From: an uncultured Litoreibacter sp.
Lineage (GTDB): Bacteria > Pseudomonadota > Alphaproteobacteria > Rhodobacterales > Rhodobacteraceae
DNA length: 64,000 bases
NCBI GenBank assembly: GCA_947494645.1
Contig: CANLVO010000001.1
Span: 1,426,001 to 1,490,000 of the forward strand
Direction of reading: 5' to 3'
Below are positions 1 through 8,981 of the stretch, piece by piece (position 1 is the first letter of the stretch; every line of letters begins with the position of its first letter). The notes beneath the pieces were generated by a model. It did not search any database. It was not told the DNA's origin and worked only from the letters and a program-made list of their open reading frames with translations. A program made the translations under genes and the position numbers.

Positions 1-274
1 GTCAGATTCTTCGAGGCAATTTGACGTGCTAACGTCTGACAAGTTTTCCGACCAAGATATGAGCCTGTGATCCTAGAATTCTTGAAAGCAGACTTTCGTC
101 ATCTTGCAGAAAAATTGAACTTTGGGCTCTTTGCCGCCGTTAGATCGGTTGCAACATATCGCTCGACTGGCCCTCTCGCTTCTGCCACGGACTGCCCTTT
201 GCGGCCCGTCGAAGCAGACCTTGATCGATCGCGCAGCATTCTTGCACCAGAAACGACCGCAGATGCAGACAAAG

Positions 275-763
275 TTAACACTCAGTCTCTAGCTTATATT
301 TGAGAAACGTTGCGCCATCATATTCGGTCTTACCAACACGTCTTGCCCCAAATCTTTCAAGCGCGCCTAAGTTCCTTCGCGACGGTGGCAACAGGAAAGT
401 CACGAAAGGAATGCGCTCATCGGCAACGGCAAACTCGATTGCTTTTCTTGTAATTCGTGTGCCCAATCCAAATGCGTCGGGTCTTAGGACCAGCCCGAAG
501 TCCCACTCGTCACCTTCCTTTTGAAATCCACCCCATCCGACATATTTACCGTTAGACAAGATGGTCCAATGCCCAAGTCCATCACGATCCCAGCACACTT
601 CCTTGGTCGCGACAAACTTACTCACAGCAGCTACATCCCACTCAGAGGTTAATAACGGCATGTGCTCCGCAACCCGAGGGTCAGACATGTGAGCGACGAT
701 CTCGACTGGCTCAATTTCGGGCAAGCGCGCAAAGGTGATCTCGTATTTCAATTGGGCTTCCAT
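275..763 (-). CDS. GNAT family N-acetyltransferase
   Basis: About 162 residues with the GNAT fold signature: a GLGTRI acetyl-CoA pyrophosphate-loop motif after an LRPDAF segment, followed by an alpha helix and the late ERFGARRVG strand-turn typical of RimJ/RimL-like acetyltransferases. The family transfers acetyl from acetyl-CoA to an amine; the substrate cannot be read here. The frame stays open upstream to 826, but homology begins at the Met at 763 (MEAQLKYE), so that start is preferred although no strong Shine-Dalgarno sequence is visible. It stands alone, transcribed leftward, in A/T-rich DNA. The family is clear, the substrate unknown. Confidence 0.75.
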   Translation of the reverse strand: MEAQLKYEITFARLPEIEPVEIVAHMSDPRVAEHMPLLTSEWDVAAVSKFVATKEVCWDRDGLGHWTILSNGKYVGWGGFQKEGDEWDFGLVLRPDAFGLGTRITRKAIEFAVADERIPFVTFLLPPSRRNLGALERFGARRVGKTEYDGATFLKYKLETEC

Positions 764-1103
764 CAGCAATGATCCGGGTGGCTGACTAAGTGACCGTTTG
801 CTAGCGATCAACCATCGGCTGTTCACATGACGCCGATATCAAATCAAACGAGTGTCTTAGAAGGGCTCCGATCCGCATTCTGTGTTGCGGCGAGCTGTAT
901 GGCCCCTCACAACTTTGCTCATCTTGAACGGCCCATCGCGGACTTTGGATGCTAAATCTCGATGCTGCAAACACTATCCGCATTGCAGTCATTCACTTCA
1001 CGTTTACAGATTGATCATCGGTCGACGTCTGCAACACGGGACGAAGTGAGCTTCCGCTAACGTTGCACCGCTGGTCGCTCTACCGATTTATGTTACTAGG
1101 AAA
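764..1103. other. intergenic stretch without a supported gene
   Basis: Between the acetyltransferase and the stop of the TrxR-like gene. No open frame with recognisable protein similarity and no clear terminator is seen. Part of it (about 870-960, words such as ACGGCCCATCGCGGAC) resembles degenerate non-coding sequence around 16340-16380. Confidence 0.4.
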
Positions 1104-2708
1104 CTACCTGTTCACGTGCGCCCAAACCTGCGAGACGACAACCGATCCTTCGCCAACGGCCGACGCAACGCGTTTTACAGAGTTTGCTCTAACGTCGCCG
1201 ACCGCAAAGATACCCGGGCATGATGTTGAATAGGGTGACGACGGGTCACTGCCGGTTTTGACAAAGCCACGCTCGTCAAGCGCACAATGATCGGCAAGCC
1301 ATCCGGTGTTGGGCGCCGCGCCTACCATGATGAATGCTGCTGGGCAGGGCAATTCCCAGCTGGTACCGTCGCGATCGATGACAATGCGGTCAAGCATGCC
1401 GTCACCGTGCAAAGACCTGATTTGGGACTTGTAGTGTATCGTTATCGAAACGTTGCTTTCGAGTCTTGAAGACAGGTAGTCTGACATTGAGGACGCTAGG
1501 CTGTCGCCACGCACCAAGACATGCACGTGTTGCGCCGAACGCGACAGATACATTGCCGCCTGTCCCGCAGAATTTCCGCCCCCAACGACGACCACTTCGG
1601 CCCCTTTGCAATATCGCGCTTCCATCTCGGTTGCCGCGTAGTAGATACCACTGCCTTCAAAATCTTCCATGCCTGGCAACGGCAGTCTGCGATACTGTAC
1701 CCCCGTGGCGACTATAATCGATTTTGCGCAAAGATCCTGACCATTGTCTAAGGTCACGCAAAACGTGCCGTCTGCGCGGATGTCCAACGTCCGAACGCGG
1801 CAGGGAACTGCGAAACGAGTGCCAAATTTCATCGCCTGAATTTCACCGCGCCAAACTAGGTCAGCCCCCGAAATGCCTGTTGGAAACCCCAAATAGTTCT
1901 CGATCCGGCTTGATGTACCTGCTTGGCCACCTATGGCGACATCTTCAACGACAATCGCAGAAAGACCTTCGGCACCTGCATAGACAGCAGCGGCCACACC
2001 TGCTGGACCGCCGCCAACGATCAATACGTCAACGATTTCTTCGCCTTCGATCTTAAGATCAAGCCCAAGCAATTGTGCCACCTTCGCAGGTGTTGGATTG
2101 TCAACAACCCGGTCATGGCCAAAAATCACAGCAGGCTCGCTAAGCGATATCCCACATGTCTCAGAGGCTTCACTGGCCGCAATCGACCCAGTTTCGAGGA
2201 TTTGGAACGGGATTTTGTTGCGCGATGCAAAGTCTGCGATCGCTCGTATATCGCGACTAACGTCCATGCCGATCAGCTTTAGCGAGGTATCGTCATCTTC
2301 AAGCTGCCGTCGTCGGCGTGCCGCAAAGACCGTAAGCACAATGTCCGACATCTCGGGGATGCGGGACATCGCATCGAGCATTTTTTTACGTGGAACGACG
2401 ACGGCCGTCGTATTTTCCCTAGCCCGCATAGGCAGAGAATACGCCCCGCCATTCAAAAATGCGATCTCGCCCAAGAACTGGGTCGGCCCCAGCGATGTCG
2501 GCAGATAGGGCTCACGTGTGTAGGGATCAATCACCTCAACCCGGCCCTCCAGAATATAGATGAACGCGTCCATCGGATCGCCGACTTCGGCGATGACTTG
2601 GCCCTTGGGAAAAAACACGGTGTCACCCTGTTCATGCAGCGCTTCGACGTGGGCGTCATGCAAGGGGGTACGAGCCATTTCTTTCAGATTACCAGCAAGA
2701 CTTTCCAA
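1104..2708 (-). CDS. cNMP-binding domain fused to thioredoxin-reductase-like FAD/NAD(P)H oxidoreductase
   Basis: 534 residues. Residues ~10-130 form a Crp-type cyclic-nucleotide-binding beta barrel (FFPKGQVIAEVGDP, FLGEIAFLNGG). A linker with a thioredoxin-like flavour follows, then a thioredoxin-reductase fold from ~225: GGGPAGVAAA (FAD), GGQAGTSSRIENYLGFP, VVGGGNSAGQAA (NADPH), and the C-terminal FAVGDVR FAD motif. The redox CxxC of classical TrxR is absent: the corresponding stretch reads GSGIYYAATEMEARYC, so it probably does not reduce thioredoxin in the classical way. Such fusions are known in databases as cyclic-nucleotide-binding TrxR-like proteins. The start is TTG at 2706-2708, supported by a perfect GGAGG (2714-2718, minus strand) five bases upstream. 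Monocistronic, leftward. Confidence 0.85.
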   Translation of the reverse strand: MESLAGNLKEMARTPLHDAHVEALHEQGDTVFFPKGQVIAEVGDPMDAFIYILEGRVEVIDPYTREPYLPTSLGPTQFLGEIAFLNGGAYSLPMRARENTTAVVVPRKKMLDAMSRIPEMSDIVLTVFAARRRRQLEDDDTSLKLIGMDVSRDIRAIADFASRNKIPFQILETGSIAASEASETCGISLSEPAVIFGHDRVVDNPTPAKVAQLLGLDLKIEGEEIVDVLIVGGGPAGVAAAVYAGAEGLSAIVVEDVAIGGQAGTSSRIENYLGFPTGISGADLVWRGEIQAMKFGTRFAVPCRVRTLDIRADGTFCVTLDNGQDLCAKSIIVATGVQYRRLPLPGMEDFEGSGIYYAATEMEARYCKGAEVVVVGGGNSAGQAAMYLSRSAQHVHVLVRGDSLASSMSDYLSSRLESNVSITIHYKSQIRSLHGDGMLDRIVIDRDGTSWELPCPAAFIMVGAAPNTGWLADHCALDERGFVKTGSDPSSPYSTSCPGIFAVGDVRANSVKRVASAVGEGSVVVSQVWAHVNR

Positions 2709-3246
2709 AACGACCTCCTTTTTTGGCTTATTGGTCTAACTAGCCCGTTTTGGCGCACATCCATGACTGCTTTGATAAGTCTGCGGTCGGGCCGGACAAG
2801 ACTGATCCGCTTGACCTGAACGCCGAGGTATCAGCGCAAGGAAGAAATGGAATGCGAAATTAACATTTACCAGAAAAGCTGGCTTTCATCCAAGTCGCGG
2901 CATTGCGTATTCTGGGCTCTCTTGAAACCCCGGATACAGCGCAGCATCTAATGATGTGTCGCGTCGGTCAACGTCAGGTTGTTGTTTAAGCGGGCATGGC
3001 AGATCGGGGGATCAGTCATGGAAACACCAAACTTACCAGCCATCCGCGCACCTCGCTCAGCTTGGAACACAGTGCGCATCGTCGACTAGAAGCGATCATT
3101 GGGGCCAAAAGTATGCTTGGGCGGTCTAGGTTCGCGTCGAACCTGCCGAACACCATCGCGTCCTTGCACCCTTCTACTTGGCGACTGGCAGCAAGTTTCG
3201 ACCGTGCGATCTGGTCAAGATCAGGGCCGTCGACGGCGATCAGGTC
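2709..3246. other. 538-base gap, no supported gene
   Basis: Holds the ribosome-binding site of the TrxR-like gene at its left edge. A 93-residue frame on the plus strand (2996-3277) has no recognisable domain, overlaps the methyltransferase 3' end, and shows no codon bias; it was not called. A short plus-strand frame at 3018 stops after about 24 codons. The stretch may be decayed coding DNA, but I cannot name a parent gene. Confidence 0.4.
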
Positions 3247-4002
3247 TCAGCAGGCAATCGTTTTTCGGCCGACATAGCCGAGGCTGAACTTATACGCGCT
3301 TGAATGTCGCTCGAGCGGGATCGCACGGACAGATCGCAGACCGGATCCGCTAAGCCATTCCAGCGCGGTGTTTTGAGAGACGCGGTGTGTACGCCAGATA
3401 AGTTGAACCAATGCACCCACGAAAGATGGTCTGGTCACGCTACTGATTAAAATGCCACCCGGCTTCAAAACACGGTACATTTCGCTAAGTGCAAGCAGTG
3501 GGTCAGGCAGATGTTCGATGACGTGAGCCGCGAGAACGATGTCGAAGGAGTTGTCCGCGTAGGGTAGATCATTGAGCGTACCGCGCCGCAAACGAAATTC
3601 AATGTCTTGCGCTTCAAGTCGCTCCTTTGCCTGTTGAAGCATGTCGACTGAGATGTCGATTGCGTCCAAACGGAAGCGTTTTCCTACATGAGCGCGCAGT
3701 GCGGAAGACATCGCGCCCGTACCAACGCCAGCATCCAGAACGCGCAGTGAGTTCGTGTCTTGCTGGTATCGCCGCTGACGCAAAACACGAGCAATCAGCC
3801 CCTGATAAGCCGACAAAAAGCCGTGTCGCTCAATGATATGGTGCCAGCGCTTGGACTTCTTATTGTAATGCTCTGCCAAAATATCCTGTTCGAACGGGCT
3901 TCGTTCGACAGAGAGGCGCCAACTGCCAAAGGAACGAGAAAAGACTGGAATAGGGTAAGGGGACGGGGAGAACCCCGACGGCAATCTCGCTTTAGGCAGC
4001 AT
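3247..4002 (-). CDS. class I SAM-dependent methyltransferase
   Basis: About 251 residues with a Methyltransf_11/25-type core: motif I VLDAGVGTGAMSSAL, acidic loop LDAIDIS, motif II FDIVLAAHVIEHLPDP, and post-II YRVLKPGGILISSVTRP. The substrate is unknown; the VIEHL-PD and LKPGG motifs are shared by many small-molecule and quinone methyltransferases. The start is placed at the Met at 4002 (MLPKARL), which overlaps the last bases of the upstream membrane-protein gene (stop at 3992), suggesting translational coupling; the frame is open to 4071. With that gene it forms a two-gene unit divergent from the LysR at 4520. Confidence 0.75.
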   Translation of the reverse strand: MLPKARLPSGFSPSPYPIPVFSRSFGSWRLSVERSPFEQDILAEHYNKKSKRWHHIIERHGFLSAYQGLIARVLRQRRYQQDTNSLRVLDAGVGTGAMSSALRAHVGKRFRLDAIDISVDMLQQAKERLEAQDIEFRLRRGTLNDLPYADNSFDIVLAAHVIEHLPDPLLALSEMYRVLKPGGILISSVTRPSFVGALVQLIWRTHRVSQNTALEWLSGSGLRSVRAIPLERHSSAYKFSLGYVGRKTIAC

Positions 4003-4426
4003 AGGGATCTCCCATACGGATGACGGGTTGCGTGCCCGTTTCCCACCGCCATGCGAGGAAAAAAGCAACAATAAAGGTGCAAAGCTCGACTACGGCAAAA
4101 AAGAAATCATCAGGATCAGCTGGCGGAATGAAGAACATACCGATGATCGCAATGGGCAAAAGGATAAGGTTGAGTGTGCGTGACCAGCGCGGCGGCAAAA
4201 CGGTAGTCAGCAGAAAACCCAGAAGCAGAAGTTCTACAGCGAGCGCTCCAAACAGTAGAACCGTCTCGGACATCGGGTTCCCGTTTACGGTTCCGGACAG
4301 GATTTCGTTGAGTGTGCTCGCCATCGTGAATTCGTGGATGTCGCGAAAGATAATGTTCAGAATGGCAAACAACCATAGCATTGAAAGCGTTGGCCTCAGA
4401 TCGTGTACGGATGCGGCTTTCAACAT
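3992..4426 (-). CDS. small four-helix membrane protein (DUF6326-like)
   Basis: 144 residues, about four hydrophobic segments: LSMLWLFAILNIIF (~15-28), VLLFGALAVELLLLGFLLT, LNLILLPIAIIGMFF and FFFAVVELCTFIVAFFLAW, with a C-terminal WRWETG. The LRPTLSMLWLFAILN...DIHEF opening and general layout resemble DUF6326 membrane proteins of unknown function; this family name is recalled, not searched. ATG at 4424-4426 is preceded by GGAGA seven bases away. It is the first gene of a unit with the methyltransferase, divergent from a LysR gene, so it is likely under that regulator. Confidence 0.7.
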   Translation of the reverse strand: MLKAASVHDLRPTLSMLWLFAILNIIFRDIHEFTMASTLNEILSGTVNGNPMSETVLLFGALAVELLLLGFLLTTVLPPRWSRTLNLILLPIAIIGMFFIPPADPDDFFFAVVELCTFIVAFFLAWRWETGTQPVIRMGDPYAA

Positions 4427-4461
4427 GGGACTCTCCAGTTCTAGATTTTCCCCTCTCTTTC

Positions 4462-4504
4462 AGTTATTCGATGTTTGAATGAAATTGACGAAATCTGAAT
4501 AACT
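4462..4504. promoter_or_regulatory. nested inverted repeats, likely LysR-type operator
   Basis: Within the 93-base divergent spacer between the membrane-protein gene and the LysR gene there are two dyads. ATTC-N7-GAAT (4466-4480) has the T-N11-A geometry of LysR binding sites. The outer arms AGTTATTC (4462-4469) and GAATAACT (4497-4504) are a perfect 8-base inverted repeat sharing the same left half. This fits a recognition site plus a second half-site used in autoregulation and divergent activation, as is usual for LysR proteins. Confidence 0.6.
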
Positions 4505-4519
4505 TCTATGCGAAAATAG

Positions 4520-5437
4520 ATGAATTGGGATGCGATCTCTTTTGACTGGAACCATATCCGCGCGTTCCTTGCAGTAGAGGAAAACGGCTCTTTGTCTGCC
4601 GCGGCGAGGGCCTTGCGACAAACTCAGCCGACGCTGAGCCGCCAAATCTCGGCGCTGGAAGAGGCACTGAGTCTTACGCTCTTCGAACGCGGCACCCGCG
4701 TTATGCGGCTCACGGAACAAGGAAGCGAACTGCTGACACATGTCCGTGGCATGGCAAACGCCGCAACGCAGATTTCTCGCGTAGCAACAGGGCAAAGCCA
4801 GGCGATTGAAGGAACTGTGCGGATCACATCAAGCGATGCCATGGCAGCCTATGCGCTACCGCATTGTCTGATCTCACTGCGCAGCCTCCACCCGGGCATT
4901 AGTATCGAACTTGTTCCATCAAATGAGATGTCTGACCTGACCCGGCGCGATGCTGACATTGCGATACGACATGTACGGCCCGAACAACCTGATCTGGTTG
5001 CCAGGCGTATTTCTGATATCGAAATCTCGCTTTTTGCTGCCATATCCTACCTACAAGAGCTCGGCCCGGTTAAATCACCTGATGATTTCGCAAATGCAAA
5101 TTTCATCGGCTACCAATCGCCGGAGCGTTTGGTGCCTCAGATCTCGGCAATGGGCTTTCCCGTGACCAAAGCGAATTTCGGTATCACCACCTCAAGCGGC
5201 AGCACGATGTATGAATTGGTTAGGGATGGTGCCGGGATCGCATTTCTTCCGACCATCGTCGCGGAAGGTCGACTAGGCCTTAAGCGCATTCTGCCGGATG
5301 CTCCGGTATTCAATATGGAGACGTGGTTGGTAACACACCGGGAAATCCAGACCAACCGGCGAATAAGGTTGACCTTCGACCACCTTGTCCAAGAACTCGC
5401 AAAGGACCGATGGACGTCCTTGATCTCAAGATCATAA
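4520..5437 (+). CDS. LysR family transcriptional regulator
   Basis: 305 residues, the usual LysR length. The N-terminal winged HTH (residues ~12-70) shows FLAVEENGSLSAAARALRQTQPTLSRQISALEEALS with the family spacing. From ~95 a periplasmic-binding-like effector domain follows. The opening MNWDAISFDWNHIRAF is typical of a LysR subgroup common in alphaproteobacteria. It is transcribed away from the DUF6326-like/methyltransferase pair, and the spacer carries a dyad of LysR geometry, so it probably controls that pair and itself. The effector ligand is unknown. Confidence 0.9.
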   Translation: MNWDAISFDWNHIRAFLAVEENGSLSAAARALRQTQPTLSRQISALEEALSLTLFERGTRVMRLTEQGSELLTHVRGMANAATQISRVATGQSQAIEGTVRITSSDAMAAYALPHCLISLRSLHPGISIELVPSNEMSDLTRRDADIAIRHVRPEQPDLVARRISDIEISLFAAISYLQELGPVKSPDDFANANFIGYQSPERLVPQISAMGFPVTKANFGITTSSGSTMYELVRDGAGIAFLPTIVAEGRLGLKRILPDAPVFNMETWLVTHREIQTNRRIRLTFDHLVQELAKDRWTSLISRS

Positions 5438-5820
5438 AAGCCAGAAGGGTAAGCTATGGTCTCGGCCCTAGGAAAACAGACATTTGTGTCGATACAGCAT
5501 TCGTTGAGTTAGGCTCACAGCTGGCACAACGGCCAGTTTTGCGTTGCCCTCGGCCCCAACTCAATAAGTCCTCGAGGACGCCCCGCAGCGGTCACACGGT
5601 GCTCTAGTGGTACATCTGTTTCCCTCGCTAAGTCATCTGGTAAACCCCAACTGAATCGTCAGCGTTTACCCTGACCAACGGCTAAAAAAGCTCCAAAACT
5701 CTCTCACCTCGCTTTGCTATGTCATAGTTTATTGACAGACCCGTCGATATCTACGACTCGATACTTGCTGTACCGGCGGCAATGCGGCAGGTTTAGACCA
5801 GAAAAGGCAGCCTGAAAGAT
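5438..5820. other. 383-base gap upstream of the phytochrome operon
   Basis: No supported gene. It must contain the promoter of the heme oxygenase-phytochrome unit. A TTGACA hexamer lies at 5732-5737, but no good -10 hexamer follows at 16-18 bases, so I do not call a sigma-70 promoter. The part near 5525-5545 contains degenerate words also seen in other gaps of the left half. Confidence 0.4.
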
Positions 5821-6405
5821 GTGGAAAAACAGTCTATGTATGCCGATTTTCGACACGTCTTAAAGAATGAGACTCGGACTGACCATGAACGTGTAGATCG
5901 GCTGATCTCTTCTATCGATCTTACGTCATCGAATGGCTTTGTCTGCTTTCTTTTGATCCATCAATCTTGTTTTCAGATCGTGAGGGACCTTGCGGCGACT
6001 GGAAGTCAAACATGGCATAGCTTGAATGAGATCGTGCTTGGAATAGGCGTAGACCTTGCAACGATGGGTGCTCGGAAATCCTTGCCGGTGGTTTCTGAAA
6101 TTCAAAGTCTAGAACCGCTTGCGATTGACTATGTCGTCGAGGGTTCTCGTCTCGGAAGCAACATGCTCAAGAGGAGATGGATGATGACCAGCGACCCCGA
6201 TGTCTGCCGCGCGGGTGTGTATTTCTCGCTTACGTCTGTGGCTGGTCGCTGGCGCAACGTATGCGACCAACTTTCGGACATTTCGGTAGAAAGCGAGCGC
6301 GCGAAAGTGATCATCGAAGATACCAAAACACTTTTTGATCTGTTCGCCAGAGCGGCCTCTGGACAGATAGAAGAACACCTTCAACCCAAGGAGCTCGTGT
6401 CATGA
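5821..6405 (+). CDS. bphO: biliverdin-producing heme oxygenase (BphO-like)
   Basis: 194 residues with heme-oxygenase traits: the N-terminal LKNETRTDHERVDRL stretch, where the His is the expected proximal heme ligand, and a mid-protein EGSRLGSNMLKRRW segment corresponding to the family's EGSxLGG distal-helix region. Heme oxygenase opens heme to biliverdin, CO and iron. Its stop overlaps the ATG of the bacteriophytochrome gene (ATGA at 6402-6405), so the chromophore-producing enzyme and the photoreceptor are co-translated, as in many BphO-BphP operons. The start is taken as GTG at 5821; ATG at 5836 is an alternative. The family is divergent, so the context matters for the call. Confidence 0.85.
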   Translation: MEKQSMYADFRHVLKNETRTDHERVDRLISSIDLTSSNGFVCFLLIHQSCFQIVRDLAATGSQTWHSLNEIVLGIGVDLATMGARKSLPVVSEIQSLEPLAIDYVVEGSRLGSNMLKRRWMMTSDPDVCRAGVYFSLTSVAGRWRNVCDQLSDISVESERAKVIIEDTKTLFDLFARAASGQIEEHLQPKELVS

Positions 6406-8981
6406 AAAAGCCTGACACTAGTGTGAATTCCTCCCCATCGGTGGATATTACGAATTGTGATCGCGAGCCGATCCATCTGCTCGGCAATATACAGTCCTAT
6501 GGTTGTCTTATCTCGACCTCCGCAGATTTGATGGTCAATCACTTATCGGCGAACTGTGCTGACCTCTTGGGGATCGAACCGGACGGGGCGATTGGACGCC
6601 GATTGATGGATTTGCTGCCCCATCAAACCGTTCATGACCTGCGCACGAAGTTGCAGATCAGCAGCAGCGGCGGCGCATCGATCAGCCGTCTCTTTGGGTA
6701 TGACGTTCTGGACAATGGTACACTGTTCGATATTTCCGTCCATGCCTCCGGCCAATCCTATATCTTCGAGTTCGAGCAAAAAGGTAAGGTTGAGGATCGC
6801 GATGATCTGGCGTTGGTTCAACCGCTCATTGCGCGTGTCAACAAAAAGGACACTGTGCTTGCTGCCGCTCAGGAGGCGGCAATGGCACTACAGGTCATGT
6901 CAGGTTTTGACCGCGTGATGGTCTACCGATTTGCACCGGATGGATCGGGAGAAGTGATCGCGGAACGTCTTGCCAGCGGAATGGAGCCGTTTCTCGGGCT
7001 TCGGTATCCCGCAAGCGATATCCCCAAGCAGGCACGTGAGCTCTACAAGCGTAGTACGCTTCGCCTTATCGCTGACGTGAATGGGGACGTATCGCCCTTG
7101 GTTCCGCAGACGAACCCGCATGGCGAACCACTGGACCTCTCCTTGTCAGTGACGCGTGCTGTGTCGCCCATCCATCTCGAATATCTGCGAAACATGGACG
7201 TGGCGGCGTCCATGTCGGTGTCAATCCTCAAAGACGGCGAACTTTGGGGGCTTTTTGCCTGTCACCATCGCTCCCCCCGTTATGTAGATTATGAACGTAG
7301 AACAGCGATTGAACTGTTTGCACAATTGTTCTCCTACGAGCTAGAACGGAAGGTAGAGGCCGAGATACGCGACGAGGAACGCGACGCCCGCGCGTTGCAT
7401 GATCGGCTCATGGTGCGCCTGTCATCTGGTAGTGACCTTGTCGAGAGTTTCGAGATCGTCGCCGATGAATTGTGCCAGATCATCGCAAGCGATGGCGTCG
7501 CGGTCTTTTCCGAAGGGCGCTACACCGCGCGCGGTTCCACCCCAACGGCCGAGGAATTCAAAGCCCTTGCGCGTTTTCTGAATACGGCCCCGACTGGAAA
7601 AATCTTCGCAACCGATAGTCTTTCCGAATTCTATCCAAAGGCTGAAGACATAGCGGACCGTGTCGCCGGCGTAATTGCAGTGCCTATTTCGCGAACACCA
7701 CGAGACTATATTGTTTTCTTCCGCCACGAGATTGCCCGGTCCGTGCGTTGGGCCGGAAATCCACAAAAGCCTGTTGAGGTCGGACCAAATGGCGTCCGTC
7801 TCACACCTCGAAAAAGTTTCGAGGCATGGACTGAAATGGTGCGCAATACCTCGGCGTCGTGGTCGGACGGCGAGCTGCGTGCGGCGGAAGCTCTGCGGAT
7901 CTCTTTGATCGAGATCGTGTTGAAACTGACGGACGAAGCGAATGCAGGTCGCAAGGCTGCTGCTGAAAAACAAGAGCTGCTGATCGCTGAGCTCAATCAC
8001 CGGGTGCGCAACATCTTGAACCTCATTCAAGGCCTTGTTTCGCAAAGCAAAGCCGAGGCGACGACCATTGAGACTTATACGAGAGTTCTCGATGGCAGAA
8101 TTCAGTCACTTGCGCGTGCGCATGATCAGCTAACGCGACACGAATGGTCGCCAACGGCGTTGAGGGCGCTGATTGAAGTCGAGGCCAATGCATTTCTCAA
8201 CGGACAGAAAGACCGACTGGTGATCTCAGGTGAGGCGCCGTTGTTGGCACCGGAAGCGTTTTCGACCATGGCTCTTGTGGTCCATGAACTTGTGACAAAC
8301 TCTGCCAAATATGGGGCTCTTACTGACCGGTCAGGTCATGTAAGCGTGGACCTCAGTATTCCGGATGATGGCGCGCTTATCATCAAATGGCGCGAGCAAG
8401 GCGGACCTCCTGTACAAGCTCCAACTCGTCGTGGTTTTGGCTCTACGATTATCGAACGCACGGTGCCGTTTGAGCTAAACGGTAAAGTAGAGACACGCTT
8501 CAAGCTGGCTGGGTTCGAAGCTGACATCATGATCCCGTCAAACTTTGTGTCAAAGGATTTGGGTCAGATTGCCGAGAGCCGTGTCGAGAACGAACCGTTA
8601 GCCACAGAAAACCTGACAAGCCTAAGCGGGACCGTTTTGGTTCTTGAGGACAATATGGTGATCGCGCTAGACGCCTCTGACATCATTTCAGAATACGGCG
8701 CAGACGAGGTGAAACTCGCGAGTTCGGTTGAGGATGCACTAGAAATTATCGCAACCGAGGAAGTCACGCTCGCAGTCTTGGATATCAATCTTGGAAATCA
8801 GACATCTCTGCCGGTCGCTCAGAAGCTCTATGCTTTGAAAATTCCATTTGTGCTGGCCACAGGGTACGGCGATGTAGAAAGCATCCTAAGCGATTACCCG
8901 AAGGCCCCGGTTGTGCAGAAACCGTTCACCTCCGAAAGTTTGCCACGGGAGATTGATAAGGCAATTAGGACAGCTAAGTGA
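6402..8981 (+). CDS. bphP: bacteriophytochrome hybrid histidine kinase (PAS-GAF-PHY-HWE kinase-REC)
   Basis: 859 residues. The N-terminal PAS has Cys19 (ITNCDREPIH), the conserved biliverdin attachment site. The GAF domain has the ASDIPKQARELY motif (Asp206) and the chromophore-pocket CHH around His288. The PHY domain contains the NPQKP...LTPRKSFE tongue, followed by SW. The kinase is of the HWE/HisKA_2 type: ELNHRVRN with phospho-acceptor His533, an N-box HELVTNSAKYGAL and the WREQGGP motif. A C-terminal receiver starts near 743 with its acceptor Asp794 (VLDINLG), so output is through a phosphorelay or an allosteric REC rather than a separate neighbouring regulator; none is encoded beside it. 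It should be a red/far-red light sensor using biliverdin from the preceding heme oxygenase. Confidence 0.95.
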   Translation: MKKPDTSVNSSPSVDITNCDREPIHLLGNIQSYGCLISTSADLMVNHLSANCADLLGIEPDGAIGRRLMDLLPHQTVHDLRTKLQISSSGGASISRLFGYDVLDNGTLFDISVHASGQSYIFEFEQKGKVEDRDDLALVQPLIARVNKKDTVLAAAQEAAMALQVMSGFDRVMVYRFAPDGSGEVIAERLASGMEPFLGLRYPASDIPKQARELYKRSTLRLIADVNGDVSPLVPQTNPHGEPLDLSLSVTRAVSPIHLEYLRNMDVAASMSVSILKDGELWGLFACHHRSPRYVDYERRTAIELFAQLFSYELERKVEAEIRDEERDARALHDRLMVRLSSGSDLVESFEIVADELCQIIASDGVAVFSEGRYTARGSTPTAEEFKALARFLNTAPTGKIFATDSLSEFYPKAEDIADRVAGVIAVPISRTPRDYIVFFRHEIARSVRWAGNPQKPVEVGPNGVRLTPRKSFEAWTEMVRNTSASWSDGELRAAEALRISLIEIVLKLTDEANAGRKAAAEKQELLIAELNHRVRNILNLIQGLVSQSKAEATTIETYTRVLDGRIQSLARAHDQLTRHEWSPTALRALIEVEANAFLNGQKDRLVISGEAPLLAPEAFSTMALVVHELVTNSAKYGALTDRSGHVSVDLSIPDDGALIIKWREQGGPPVQAPTRRGFGSTIIERTVPFELNGKVETRFKLAGFEADIMIPSNFVSKDLGQIAESRVENEPLATENLTSLSGTVLVLEDNMVIALDASDIISEYGADEVKLASSVEDALEIIATEEVTLAVLDINLGNQTSLPVAQKLYALKIPFVLATGYGDVESILSDYPKAPVVQKPFTSESLPREIDKAIRTAK

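Noticed and set aside
67-303. 78-residue plus-strand frame at the left edge
   Set aside because: Begins without a clear ribosome-binding site, lies in repeat-like non-coding sequence and overlaps the GNAT gene end.
2996-3277. 93-residue plus-strand frame in the gap after the TrxR-like gene
   Set aside because: No recognisable domain, no ribosome-binding site, amino-acid usage like a random frame, and it runs into the antisense of the methyltransferase.
5732-5760. Possible sigma-70 promoter for the heme oxygenase gene
   Set aside because: TTGACA present but no acceptable -10 hexamer at 16-18 bases.
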